Positions 19,436 through 28,892 of a DNA stretch of 64,000 bases are shown here, piece after piece. Within the stretch, counting starts at the first letter, position 1. Each line of letters opens with the position of its first letter. Source of the stretch: Isochrysis galbana (lineage: Eukaryota; Haptophyta; Isochrysidales; Isochrysidaceae); NCBI GenBank assembly GCA_018136815.1, contig CM030936.1, positions 1,648,569-1,712,568 on the forward strand, in the 5' to 3' direction. Position numbers and translations under genes: made by a program. The notes under the pieces were generated by a model, which searched no databases, was not told the origin of the DNA, and saw only the letters and a program-made list of their open reading frames with translations.

Positions 19436-21430
19436 TCATCCCAGCAACAGCACCCCCGCGGCGAGCAGCAGAGTGCCTCCTACTGCCATGGCGGCCGAGT
19501 TGTCTCCGTCCTGGTGCACGCAACACTCCCTAAAGCACACACCGCCGTCATCAGTTGCAAATCCCTTGGATCCTGGCGTATCCGTTCCCGGGCACGCATA
19601 CTCCTCAACCCACTCGCATGTGCAGCAGCAGTAATTGAAGCATTCACCTCCGTCATCCTTGGCGTAACCGAGCGAGCCGGGCACAGGCCACGACGGGCAC
19701 GCGTACTCACTAGTCCACGTGCAGTCGCACGAATCAAAAGGAGGGGGAGGAGGGTGCTGCATGGCGTACACCCAACGCCAATTGTCCTCGTGCGCGCACG
19801 ACGCTGCGGCCTCCGAGCCATCGCCAAGCTGGCATCGTACAGGGTGCAGCGCCTGAACACTGCTGAGCTGCGGCCCCACGGAAGAGGAGCTCGTGGGCAG
19901 CTGCTGCGGGCTAGAGACGACCATCTTGAGTGCTGCAGTGGCGGAGGTGGGAGCCTGTGACAGGCTATCAGCCGCCGCGTTCGTGTCGCCAAACGGTGTT
20001 TTCCCGGAGACTGGCCACATCCACTCCATGATAGCCTCGTTGATGTGCGCCACCAGCCCCCGCGGCCGTGGTCCGAGCGTGTCGTCCCACGTGGCTGCTT
20101 CAGGCCCATAGCAAAGCTCACGCGCGAATGTCGCAGAGTTGACGGGCTGAGTGTTGTTCTCGAAGTGGTCGATGGCACCGTGCACGGCGAGTGTGGCGAT
20201 ACCAAACATACCAAAGCAGTCACGAATCGTCCCGTTTCGCCCGCCGCTCCACACGAGCGACTCGAGATCGATGCGGTCGAAAAGCAATAGCCCCACTACG
20301 CTAGCGTCAATGGTGCCTTTGCCGCTTCCCACAAGTAGCCGAGTAATCATGGTCGAGTCCAGCTCGTACTTGGCGTGGACATTGGCATGGATATCGTACA
20401 GCCGCACTAGCATGCTCTTGCCCCGGCCCATCCATGAATGTGCCGACGCCCACCCCGCTTCCGCGCTCGCAACTGCATGCCTGTAGATCCCAGTCACCTC
20501 TTGAGAGCCCACTGAGCCCAACCCGTGTAGCCCGTTGCCCACAGTATCCCCTAGCCCATCCAGCCCGTCGCCAATCTCCGCGCGGAGATTTCCCAACCCG
20601 TCGTTCAGGCTCTCACGCACATCACCCGCCCCGCCCAGCCCGCCGTCCACAGCTGGCCATGGCGAGTCCTGCACATCCTCAGCACCTATTCTATTCTCCT
20701 CACCCATTGCTGCCTCTACGATCCGGTGTGCCTCGTCAGCCCCCTTGCCCATCGATCTGGCGGAGGCAATCGGAAGCGCGGCTCGCGAATTCAACGCCGC
20801 CTGCTCCCTTGTCGAACTCTTAGAACACATTGCCGACTCTATGCTCCCAAGCGACAGCGAGAGCGTCGACTGGTCATACAGGACGGCGGACGCACCGCCC
20901 CCAAGCCACAGCCGCGAGCGGCTTTTGTCAGGTGCGGACGGCAAGTGGAGCGAGCGGAGGTACGCGCGAACGGCATAGTCAATAATTTTGCCCAGTGCGG
21001 TATCGTCTAGACTGTCGCACTCCGGAGGCATCTCGATCAGCTCTGTGGTGGGCGTGGCCTTTGAGAGCGGGGTTCGCTCAACTGTCACCGTGCTGCGAGC
21101 ATCATCCGATGGCCCCAGCCACCCCCCAACACTCGGCATGCCCAGCTGCGCCCCCCAGCCAGCAGGTCCGACCACGCTCTCAACTGGCATGTCCGGCCGC
21201 GAGCCCTCCGCCGCACCCCGCTCGGCCGAGAGCCGGCCGGGGAGGCCGGCCACCGTCTCAGCGCCAGCACTCAGCATGCCCGGCTGCGACGCCGAGAAAG
21301 CCACGGCGGCGAGGAGGAGAAGGGAGAGCAGTGCGGCCCCAACGGCCAGCCAGCTGGAGCGCCGCTGACTTCGGGCTGCCCCGACGAGACACACCTGCTC
21401 CTCGGCCGCCGCCGGCGGGGAGGTGAGCAT
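19436..21430 (-). CDS. Predicted surface protein with tandem cysteine repeats
   Basis: A 664-aa single-exon frame starts at ATG 21430. A hydrophobic segment at residues about 28-47 (WLAVGAALLSLLLLAAVAF) would serve as a signal anchor. A second hydrophobic stretch ends the protein (AMAVGGTLLLAAGVLLLG), as in GPI-anchored or tail-anchored proteins. Before it lie two tandem repeats of about 40 residues with the pattern CxCxW..EYACP...GS.G.A.DDGG.CF..CC, suggesting disulfide-bonded extracellular modules. The central part has an 11-residue amphipathic GL-rich periodicity (about 275-315) and no recognised enzyme motif. The family is not recognised. The stop codon lies in the right copy of a 213-bp duplication. 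Confidence 0.7.
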   Translation of the reverse strand: MLTSPPAAAEEQVCLVGAARSQRRSSWLAVGAALLSLLLLAAVAFSASQPGMLSAGAETVAGLPGRLSAERGAAEGSRPDMPVESVVGPAGWGAQLGMPSVGGWLGPSDDARSTVTVERTPLSKATPTTELIEMPPECDSLDDTALGKIIDYAVRAYLRSLHLPSAPDKSRSRLWLGGGASAVLYDQSTLSLSLGSIESAMCSKSSTREQAALNSRAALPIASARSMGKGADEAHRIVEAAMGEENRIGAEDVQDSPWPAVDGGLGGAGDVRESLNDGLGNLRAEIGDGLDGLGDTVGNGLHGLGSVGSQEVTGIYRHAVASAEAGWASAHSWMGRGKSMLVRLYDIHANVHAKYELDSTMITRLLVGSGKGTIDASVVGLLLFDRIDLESLVWSGGRNGTIRDCFGMFGIATLAVHGAIDHFENNTQPVNSATFARELCYGPEAATWDDTLGPRPRGLVAHINEAIMEWMWPVSGKTPFGDTNAAADSLSQAPTSATAALKMVVSSPQQLPTSSSSVGPQLSSVQALHPVRCQLGDGSEAAASCAHEDNWRWVYAMQHPPPPPFDSCDCTWTSEYACPSWPVPGSLGYAKDDGGECFNYCCCTCEWVEEYACPGTDTPGSKGFATDDGGVCFRECCVHQDGDNSAAMAVGGTLLLAAGVLLLG

Positions 21431-21554
21431 CGGCGGCGGAATCCGGCCGCACCACCGCTCTCTCGCTAAGGTCCACCCACCGGGCGGGCCGCGCCGGCAT
21501 TGGCGTCGATTTTGTAATCTAAAAACGCCTTTTAACTTTTAACTCTAGTATATG

Positions 21555-21727
21555 TGTTACCCCCCAGGAGCCAACGCCCCCCAGGAGCTCTCGGAGGCCC
21601 CCAGGAGCTATCGGGGGGAAATTTTCTCCCGATCGCCAACAGCCCCACCGAGAGCTACCGGGGGACCGAGAAAATCCCCCGAGAGCTATCGGGATATTTT
21701 ACGTCCCCTGGGGAGCTATCGCGTTTA
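21555..21727. repeat. GAGCTATCGGGG palindromic array
   Basis: Five spaced units of GAGCT(A/C)(T/C)CGG-type sequence alternate with G-runs and near-complementary GGGAAATTTTCTCCC / GGGGACCGAGAAAATCCCC blocks. It could fold into hairpins. It lies between the surface-protein gene and the element at 21730. Confidence 0.6.
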
Positions 21728-21729
21728 AA

Positions 21730-22440
21730 AAAAAACAAAAAAACATCTGAAGATTCAGGGCTATACACCTACTGTCTACTGGGCTCTCATACTCTGTTCC
21801 CATCGCCCTTAACTCCCCTCCCTCCACCTCCTCCCCTGCCCCCCTTCTTTCCTTTTTCCTTGGTTTCCGGGGTCCGACCTCGGTGCGCTAGTGCGCTACC
21901 TGAGGTCTGGTTTGGAGTGTGGGGTCCGGGCAGGCCTTTTGGTCTCTCTTGTTCTTATGTCTCGTCCTCTCGGCCGTATCTCGGTGGTCGGTTCCCGTCT
22001 AGGTCTCATTGTCTCTGTCGGTGCCCTCCCTTGCTGGTTGAGCTGGTGTTTCATTCGTCTTCTTTGCCTCGCTTCTCGTTATCTTGGACAGCGTGCGCGA
22101 TCCCCAACTTGGTGGCTAGCTCAGCTAGCTCCTCACTGGGTTTGAGCCCACCTTTGTCGCTTATGTGGAATACGGGCCTTAATTAAGTCGCCTATGTCTA
22201 TCCTTTTCTTGGGTTGTCTTCCCATGCCCGCCTGGGCTGTCCTCGCTGAGTCGGTTTCGTATGCGAATAATAGTGCTTTACACAGAGCAGTGTATCTCTC
22301 TATTATTCTGATGAGTATTGATTCTTCTGAGTAGTCTATATTATCATAGTGTATCCTGTAGAAATCTGTTATAATGTATCTCCATGCTAACAGGTATAGA
22401 GTGTATATGTCAGAGCAAGGCTGATCTCACTCTTGGAGAT
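21730..22440 (-). pseudogene. Element G, copy 2: conserved unrecognised protein, frameshifted
   Basis: The minus strand from about 22436 encodes an open frame reading YTLYLLAWRYIITDFYR, then RIIERYTALCKALLFAYE and TDSARTAQAGMGRQPK, ending in a premature TGA at 22133-22135. In the next frame the match continues with GLKPSEELAELATKLGIAHA. The copy at 28893-29165 preserves the same protein with mostly third-position changes, so both derive from a coding ancestor. Downstream the two copies share an untranslated tail ending CATCTGAAGATTC..GGGCTA..CACCTACT next to an A-run at 21730-21775. No known family was recognised. Confidence 0.6.
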
Positions 22441-23114
22441 TGCCTGCGAGGGCGCGCCGGCAGCTAGCGCGGAACGCGGTTCTTGTGGGGAGCTCATGGA
22501 GCTTTCCTCGGGGGTGACTACGGGCATGGTGATCGACGCACGACGCACGACGCACGCACGGAGCACGGTGGGCGCGGAAGTGCGGAAGGAGGCTTGTGGG
22601 AGGTGGTGGCAGGCGACTGGGGGTGGCTCAGGCGCGTGCTTGACTTGTATTGACTCGTTGACTCGGGGTATAGACTCGGGAACTCGGGGGGACTCGCTTG
22701 GGAACACGGTGGGACTCGACGAAGTTGCTACAAAAATCACTCACAAGAAACCAAAAACCAAAGTCCTTGGGCTCGGAAAACTAACGTAAACACTCCGGAA
22801 TCATACGATAAACAAACCCCTCCCCGCGCGGCGAAGGCTGAAGTCGCGATCGCTCGTCATGCGCGAAGATATACGGAAAGAGAGCGCATAACTACGCCAC
22901 CGAAGGGTTCGAACTATCGTTAAAGTGGAACTCGTCCGCTGAAGCCAACGCGGAGGGTCGAGGAGAGATCCAAACTCGCGCGGGGGGAGAAGGCGATGTG
23001 CGGAGAGACCTTCTAGACAAGCGACGAGCAAGGGGCGACGAAACAAGACGCGAGACGCGAGGCGCGTGCCATTCGTTCTTCCTTTCTTTCATCGAAACCG
23101 CGACGAAACTAACA
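22441..23114. other. Gene-free stretch
   Basis: Frames are open in places but low in information (Arg/Ser/Pro-rich), and nothing recognisable was found. From about 22800 the minus strand may continue the decayed retroelement that begins at 24090, but no reverse transcriptase motif is visible. Confidence 0.45.
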
Positions 23115-23826
23115 TTAAACGTCGGTGCCCCCTCCGCGAGGATCGCGAAGAAGAACGGACGAGATGGAGGCAATCATCGAAGGGTTGACCACCGTGATCG
23201 CGATGGTGTGGTCGGAGTTCGGCCTCTCTACTTGAGGGATGACGAGAGGAGAGCTGTCAATAGTCTCGCGTGTAGGGAGTCGGTCCACGAGCATGGCGCA
23301 GTCTTCGTGTTCTCGAAGAGCTAGCGGAATTCGGACGTGAAACGTCGCCCGATGATAGGCCGGGATCGTGATAGGTTCGTGGGTGTATAGGAGGTACTCG
23401 GAGCCACATGATGCCGGCGCTTTGGCTGCAAACTCATCGGCCGTGCTGAAGAGAGGCTCGGTGACTAGCTGGTTGTCGTTTTTGGTGGCCTGCGGCCCTC
23501 GGAAGAAGTCCGTCGTGATTGGGTTCGCGGAGGTCGGACAGACCTGTGCACAAGTCATGCTGACAGGGACCACCGCTATCGGTGACGTCGAGACGCGAAA
23601 GATCGGCGGAGCGTCGGGGCTTGGACTGCCATTAACCTCAAGAGGAGCCACCGTGGATGGGGCACCGAGGGTGATAGAGCCGTCCGCGCTGTCGGAGGCG
23701 AGCTGAATCGAAGCGGCGTGCGTAGCTAAGAAGTCGTTCCCGAGCAGCAGCATCGGGGTGCCTTCAATCACCATGAACGTATGACGAAAGAGAAATCCAC
23801 CGGGCACGACGTCCGGGTTCTTGGGA
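23115..23826 (-). pseudogene. Retropepsin-like fragment of an LTR retroelement
   Basis: The minus frame carries FRHTFMVIEGTPMLLLGNDFL, the C-terminal half of a Ty3/Gypsy-type aspartic protease (the GxDFL strand). About 130 residues later comes EPITIPAYHRATFHVRIPL and ITVVNPSMIASI, resembling the spacer between protease and RT in such elements. The catalytic DTG/DSG half is absent. It follows the methyltransferase-like fragment in a different frame, suggesting a frameshift or deletion at the junction near 23827. No RT follows. Confidence 0.6.
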
Positions 23827-24090
23827 GAGCCATTGACTGCTGACGGCGGAGAGGTACGTGCAGGGCGGGTGGGCGATGACTAGGTCCCAACCTAGGTTTT
23901 GGACATGAAGCGCGTCGCCTTGGAAGTGGGGCACGTAGTCAATCTCGGAAGGATACAAATCGCACGTAGCTACATCAGCACCGGCGAGTAGGAACATGGA
24001 GGAGACGACGCCGCTCGTCTCGCCAACGACGAGAACGCGTGGTGCGTGACAGCCAGACGTCAGCCCGGCGACCGCGACCGACGTCTGTTG
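23827..24090 (-). pseudogene. DNA methyltransferase-like domain in a retroelement context
   Basis: The minus frame reads HAPRVLVVGETSGVVSSMFL, then GADVATCDLYPSE, HFQGDAL and GWDLVIAHPPCTYLS. The first segment looks like a Rossmann SAM-binding motif. The HPPCTYL segment resembles the PPC loop of phage-type C5-methyltransferase-like proteins, which share the order GADV.TCDL, HxQGD, GWDL.IAHPPCT. Only about the N-terminal third of such a domain is present before the frame leads into the retropepsin-like fragment. It is probably inactive as it stands; whether it methylates DNA in an intact element is unknown. Confidence 0.5.
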
Positions 24091-24115
24091 TTGGCTAGGG
24101 GAGATGGCAAACCAA

Positions 24116-24370
24116 ACCTGATTGCCCCCAGAAGCAGGTAAAGAAACGCGGGGAGATAGCGAATTAAACCTTTCGCGAGGCGCCTGGGAGGAAGAAAGGT
24201 GGGGAAACTTCCCTTCTCTTCGAGAGAAAGAGGGAGGGCGCTCCAGAACCCTAGATCCTAGGCGTCCACGCGAAGTTTTTGACCGAGAACGAGAACGAGA
24301 GAATTATAACGATAAATACCGAACGAAGAGGAGAGAGAAGCCTAACGAGCGTCGATTCGCGAATGCGACA
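24116..24370 (-). repeat. Leader/LTR-like repeat L, copy 1
   Basis: About 255 bp match 39123-39385 in inverted orientation, from the TCGCATTCGCGAAT side to TCTGGGGGCAATCAGG. The position just upstream of the methyltransferase-like frame, the TATTTATCGTTATAATTCTC stretch and the TGGGGGCAATCAGG string (tRNA-primer-site-like) suggest the 5' end of an LTR retroelement. Boundaries are approximate. Confidence 0.65.
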
Positions 24371-25046
24371 CCTCCAGGCCATTCTTCGGCCGATCGCGGG
24401 CGATTGCCCTTCGCGGAAGCTCCGCGTTTCTTATAGTGATGCGCCCCTTATTCATTTCTCTGATTCCCTCCCGTGGGCGACCGTGTCATTCTCCCAAAAT
24501 AGACCGCCACGCGCGGGGGAAGGGAGGGGGGTCACTCACCGACGCCATTGCCTTTCGTGGGGCGAGAGGGGGTTCGTGGGGGGGGGAGACGGTTGCAGGG
24601 GCAGGTAGGGGGGACCCTGCGGAATCCTTGGACACCCAGGGGAGGTGGAGGTGGAAAATAGTGGTTAAAAAGAGTGTGTGATCGGGCTACACTAACACCT
24701 CGCACCTCGCCCGTTGCCGAGGGACGGTGGCCGGTGGGCCTCGAACCTCGAAGCACAAACGAAAATTTCGCGAAAATTGGGGCAGCCCTATCCGAAAATC
24801 AGTGCAAAACCACCGAAATTTCCGAAAGAAATTTGGGCATGTTTGACGCGACAACCTGGCCGGGCCCAAGCTACGGACTACGGACAACAGCACTAAGGTT
24901 ATACTCGCATAACAAGAAAAACTCTAACGCCCCCCCCCCCACCCCGCACCGGCCGCTCCCCGCGGCGCTACCCGCCCGAGCGACGAGGCGGCAGCGGGCG
25001 GGCCGCTCTCGCGCCGAGGTGGCGCGTGCGCAAGGCGGCGCGGCAC
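24371..25046. other. Gene-free stretch upstream of the coiled-coil gene
   Basis: No exon was found. A degenerate CGAAAATTTC / GAAATTTCCGAAAG palindromic motif recurs between 24760 and 24835. The last 100 bases are GC-rich 5' leader. Confidence 0.45.
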
Positions 25047-27896
25047 ATGTTCGGCGCGCCACGCACTGCGTGGGGGTCTCCGTCCGCCGGCCCCGGCTCG
25101 CCTGCCGGCACTCCATTCAAAGCGGCTGAGGTGCACCTGCGTGAGCTCGCAAACATGCAGAAGGAGCTCGCAGTGACCAACGCGACTGTGCGGCTGCTGC
25201 ATGAATCGAGGCGCGACGACGAAAGTAGGTACACACAGCGTGCGCTTGTCGGTCGTTCCGACAAGTCTTTCTCACAACTGTGGCAAGAGGACCTCATTGA
25301 GCGGCAGATGCGCGAAACAGAACGCCGCCGGCATGAGGCGCGGCTCGAGTCGGGGCGCGGGTTTACACGAGGAGTAGGTGCGAGCGACCGGCGCCAGCCG
25401 GTGCCCGGCCTCCGACCTCGCATAGAGGAAGACCTCATTGCCGCACAGGAGCGCAACCGTGTCCTGCAGATGGAGTTGATGCGGCTGCGGGAGGAGAAGT
25501 CATCGGTGGAGGCGGAGGCGCTTGCATTCAAGCAACGCATGGAGTCGGCAGTCATCAGCTTTGAGGGTATCATCGAGAAGTCGGTGGAGGAGAAAACACG
25601 TGCTTTCCAACAGTTGCTCGTCGTGAAGCAGCAGCTGCAGGCCTCGCGCCAACAGCTGCGCGTTTTGGGTGGCGACGGCGCTGGGCAGCGCCGTATGGTC
25701 CTCCAGAGGCTTCTGAGGATGCTCGACCGGGCTGATGGGCTGCACGCATGGCGAGTATGGCGCAGATTTATCGACGGGGAGGCGGAGCATGAGCGCATGG
25801 CGCGCCTTGCGCGGCTGGAGGAGAGTCACGAGCACACCGTCGCAATGCTCAAACGGAGGCATTCCGCCGAGGCACGTGAGATCAGCGCCCAACTCGATAG
25901 CGAGATCGAGGAGCTCACGTCGAGGCTAAAGGAGCAGCAGGCTGAGATGGCGACTGTGCGCGAGCGCGCCGTCGGCGCCGAGCGTGCGCGGGCGGGATTG
26001 CAGGATGAGCTGGACTTGGTGGAGCAACGTCTGAAGGAGGCGGAGCTGGCGCTTGAGAGGAGTGCATCGATGCCGGAGTTGATGCAGCTCAGAGCACGTG
26101 TTGCCGAGCTCGAAGACTCCCTCGCTGCAGCAGAGCAGCGCGCAGTGGACGCCGCCATCTCGACCGACTTTCAGGCGCGCTCAAAAGGTGAGCTGGCGCA
26201 CCGGATGTTGCACGAACAGCAGCTTGAACTGCGCGATGGGCGCGCAATGTCCGCTGTGTACAAGTTGCTTGCGGCCACGGGCGCAAGCAGCCGACTTTCC
26301 GCCGCACATGCCATTGCTGCTTGGCGCCGCGCATGTGTAACTATCGAAGCGCAGGAGATGTGCAGCATAGAAGCTGCGAGGGAGGCTAGAATGAGGGCGA
26401 CAGAGGAGGCACGCCAACGAGAGGAGCACCAGGAGAGGGAGGGCGTTATGCGCGCCGAGTTCGAACGCACACAAGAGCACATGAGCAACTCAGTCGACCT
26501 CCTATCAAGGAGGGTGCACGAGTTGGAGGAGTCGCTCCACAAAGCGGAGCGCCTTGCTGCAGAGCGCGCTGACAAGCTACATGCCGCAGAAAGGGCAACC
26601 TCTAAGCATTCACTGCTCCGAACATTGGTTTGCGAGCAGCAGGAGCAGCTCATGGATGCACACCGACTATCAGCCATCTACAAGGTTGCAAACGCCATGG
26701 GTGAGTCTGGCCGTCTTGCAGCGACTCGAGCCATCGGCACTTGGCGTGCGGTGTGCGTGTACCTGACAGCCCAGACAGCGCTGCAGCAAACCTCGCGCGT
26801 CGGCCAGGATCTCGCACGAAAAGCTTCCTTGGTTGCTCGGGTACCGGTGGCCGCCCGCATGCTACACGAGCAGCAAGAAGTGCTAGAGGACGGCTTCCGG
26901 ATTGCGGTTGCCTTCAAGCTACACTCTGTAATGCGCGACTCAGAAAGGCGTTCGCTCTCTGGGGCGTTCATCACGTGGCGTGTGGTGAGTGTGGAGCTTC
27001 ACGCGAAAGAGGAAGCGCAAGCACGGCCAAAGAAAGCTGTCGTGTGGGAGACGCACGATGCCGAGCAGCGGGCAAGCCAGAAGGTCGGTGGAATGGTCGC
27101 CAAGCACGCCGAGCAACAGATGGTGCACCGACAATTCCGACAGGAGGTCGATGGAAAGGTAGGTCTCTTGCGACAGATGGTGCATGAGCAACAAGGCGAA
27201 CTCCATGATGGCTATCAACTCGCTGCCACCTGCAAGCTCTTCGGGGCATTGTCACGGCGTCGGACACTCGCTCTCGCCGGGGCCATTTGTACTTGGCGCG
27301 TCGCGTCGGTTTGCCTCATGCGCATGACGCAAGTGCTCAACTCCACAGACACACTACCCGACAGCGACGCGGCAACGCCGCCGGCTGCGACGATTGAAGC
27401 CCCTGGGCTCCGTGAACAACTGCGGCTGGCTGAAGACAGAGCGCTTGCGGCGGTAGCAATGGCAAGCCGACCTCAACAGAAGTTCAAGCTGCTCCAGGAG
27501 ATGCTGCATCATCAACAAGACGAGCTCCGTGACGGGTACCGCCTCTCCGCCGGGTGCAAACTGTGGGCAACTCTTGCCTGCCGCAATACGCTAACGCTGG
27601 CAGGGGCCGTGAGCCGATGGCGTGCGGCATGCGCGCGGCTTGCGTCTGAGGCGCGATTATTGGATCAGTTGTCCGTTCCTAGATTGCAAAATGCAGACAA
27701 GAAGCTGAATGCCAAAATGGGTATTTTGCAGGCGATTGTGATCGAGCAGCAGGACGAGCTTCAAGATAGCTACCGCCTCGCTGCGGGCTCCAAGCTGTTT
27801 GCGGCGCTTTCTCGCCGGGGCAGTCTTTCTCTTGCCCTTGCATTGGCGACGTGGTGGCGAGCATGCTGGGGCTTAGAGAGGAGTGTCTATCACTGA
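25047..27896 (+). CDS. Coiled-coil protein with six Trp-containing helical repeats
   Basis: A 949-aa single-exon frame begins at ATG 25047; the open frame extends to 25026 without another ATG. The first half is mostly coiled coil, rich in Glu, Arg and Leu heptads. The second half holds six repeats of roughly 55 residues with the consensus K..LL..ML.EQQ.EL.DGYRLAA..KL, then L.LA.AI.TWR.AC. Examples begin near residues 380, 530, 610, 715, 820 and 890. The spaced A...TWR core recalls centrin-binding Sfi1-type or IQ-like helices, so a cytoskeletal or basal-body scaffold is possible. That role is inference; no catalytic motif is present. The protein ends one repeat after the last Trp. Confidence 0.75.
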   Translation: MFGAPRTAWGSPSAGPGSPAGTPFKAAEVHLRELANMQKELAVTNATVRLLHESRRDDESRYTQRALVGRSDKSFSQLWQEDLIERQMRETERRRHEARLESGRGFTRGVGASDRRQPVPGLRPRIEEDLIAAQERNRVLQMELMRLREEKSSVEAEALAFKQRMESAVISFEGIIEKSVEEKTRAFQQLLVVKQQLQASRQQLRVLGGDGAGQRRMVLQRLLRMLDRADGLHAWRVWRRFIDGEAEHERMARLARLEESHEHTVAMLKRRHSAEAREISAQLDSEIEELTSRLKEQQAEMATVRERAVGAERARAGLQDELDLVEQRLKEAELALERSASMPELMQLRARVAELEDSLAAAEQRAVDAAISTDFQARSKGELAHRMLHEQQLELRDGRAMSAVYKLLAATGASSRLSAAHAIAAWRRACVTIEAQEMCSIEAAREARMRATEEARQREEHQEREGVMRAEFERTQEHMSNSVDLLSRRVHELEESLHKAERLAAERADKLHAAERATSKHSLLRTLVCEQQEQLMDAHRLSAIYKVANAMGESGRLAATRAIGTWRAVCVYLTAQTALQQTSRVGQDLARKASLVARVPVAARMLHEQQEVLEDGFRIAVAFKLHSVMRDSERRSLSGAFITWRVVSVELHAKEEAQARPKKAVVWETHDAEQRASQKVGGMVAKHAEQQMVHRQFRQEVDGKVGLLRQMVHEQQGELHDGYQLAATCKLFGALSRRRTLALAGAICTWRVASVCLMRMTQVLNSTDTLPDSDAATPPAATIEAPGLREQLRLAEDRALAAVAMASRPQQKFKLLQEMLHHQQDELRDGYRLSAGCKLWATLACRNTLTLAGAVSRWRAACARLASEARLLDQLSVPRLQNADKKLNAKMGILQAIVIEQQDELQDSYRLAAGSKLFAALSRRGSLSLALALATWWRACWGLERSVYH

Positions 27897-27965
27897 CGGG
27901 GCTAGGTCAGGCTGAACACGACAATTCCATGTAAACCTTGCTCTGCTGTGCTGCTTCTTCTGATC

Positions 27966-28075
27966 AAAACCTTTTAATATTCTCACCGCACACGCGGCCG
28001 TGGACTCACTGCTTTAACGCAGGAAAAGCTTTCTACAACCCCACGCTCTCCCGGCCCTTCCCTACCCGCCATTGA
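27966..28075 (+). repeat. Dispersed leader-like repeat, copy 1 (partner 44167-44270)
   Basis: AAAACCTTTTAATATTCTC, an ACGCGGC block, GAATT/GGACTCACT and CCTTCCCTACCCGCC recur in the same order and orientation near 44167-44270. Similarity is partial. In this copy it leads into the ATGGAGCGCGC reading frame at 28100. Confidence 0.45.
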
Positions 28076-28099
28076 AAAACTATTGTTATAGTTTTAGCG

Positions 28100-28312
28100 A
28101 TGGAGCGCGCGCCGACCGATCCTGATCCCCAGCCCACCGCCGCCACGACGCCCCACCGGGGCCGCCCCAAGCCGCCGGAGCCGAAGCGCTCGCAGGCCGC
28201 CCCCCTGACCGACAGCGATGTTGACATGATCCTCCCGCCCTCGCCTCCCCAGCATCCACACAAGCAGGGAACTGTGGAAATCAAAGCTGCAGCTTGGATT
28301 GTAACGAGATGA
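28100..28312 (+). CDS. Short proline-rich ORF beginning MERA (first-exon-like)
   Basis: A 70-codon frame starts at ATGGAGCGCGC, preceded by TTGTTATAGTTTTAGCG. The same start context occurs at 38664 (CATTATAGTTGGTTGCG then ATGGAGCGCGC). Both encode Pro/Ala/Arg-rich N-termini starting MERA, so they may be related first exons or copies of one 5' end. The frame ends inside a tandem repeat and has no recognised domain. It could equally be non-coding leader sequence. Confidence 0.3.
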   Translation: MERAPTDPDPQPTAATTPHRGRPKPPEPKRSQAAPLTDSDVDMILPPSPPQHPHKQGTVEIKAAAWIVTR

Positions 28313-28428
28313 ACGAGATGTAACGAGATGGCCTGATGGCCCGACGACGAGATGTAACGAGATGGCCTTGATGGCCCGACGAGATGAACGAGATGGCCCG
28401 AGGGCCCGACGAGATGAACGAGATTTTC
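28306..28428 (+). repeat. AACGAGATG minisatellite
   Basis: Units of AACGAGATG alternate with GGCCCGA(C/G)G or TGATGGCCCGACG, about six to eight times over 120 bp. The array generates open but repetitive frames on the minus strand (HLV/ISF-type) that are not genes. Confidence 0.85.
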
Positions 28429-28439
28429 GGGTAATGGAA

Positions 28440-28622
28440 CTGGACGAGGAGTTTCCCCACTAAGCTTGGTCGTAATGCATCCCCGCGGCAGCCACATCGC
28501 CACCAAGAAGCACAACATGATCTCGGACTCGGGGCAACGTCTACTCCCTGTCGAAGTTCCTGCAACCCCGGAAACCCCCTCGTAGGAATCGCCGAAAGCG
28601 CGAGCCACGAGGCAGCGTGACG
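28440..28622 (+). other. Possible decayed coding segment
   Basis: Two plus-strand frames join plausibly with a one-base shift near 28540: TKKHNMISDSG, then GNVYSLSKFLQPRKPPRRNR, ending at TGA near 28622. GC-rich third positions suit a former exon. No family was recognised and no start or splice context supports it. Confidence 0.2.
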
Positions 28623-28892
28623 TGAGGCGTAGGCTCAGTACGGGTGCGTCGTTCAGGATGCGTGTAAATGGTCGACATTGTGCTGGTATGTTTGTTGTGC
28701 TTCACTCACACACGTGCTTGGCCTGTCTCCTATCTAGTGTGAGTCTGCTCGTGCTCGTGAGTGATAGTGAAGTAAGGGTTCGTAGTATGGTAAGTGCGGC
28801 TAGATGTCAATCCCAATCCATAGTCAATAGTTTTATTTAGTTCTACTTTAGTTGCAGGCAAACGCGCCAACGCCCCTCCGGTCGAATGTGCG

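Noticed and set aside
28033-28608. A 191-codon minus-strand frame with HLVGPS-type repeats
   Set aside because: Translation of the AACGAGATG minisatellite; no sign of selection.
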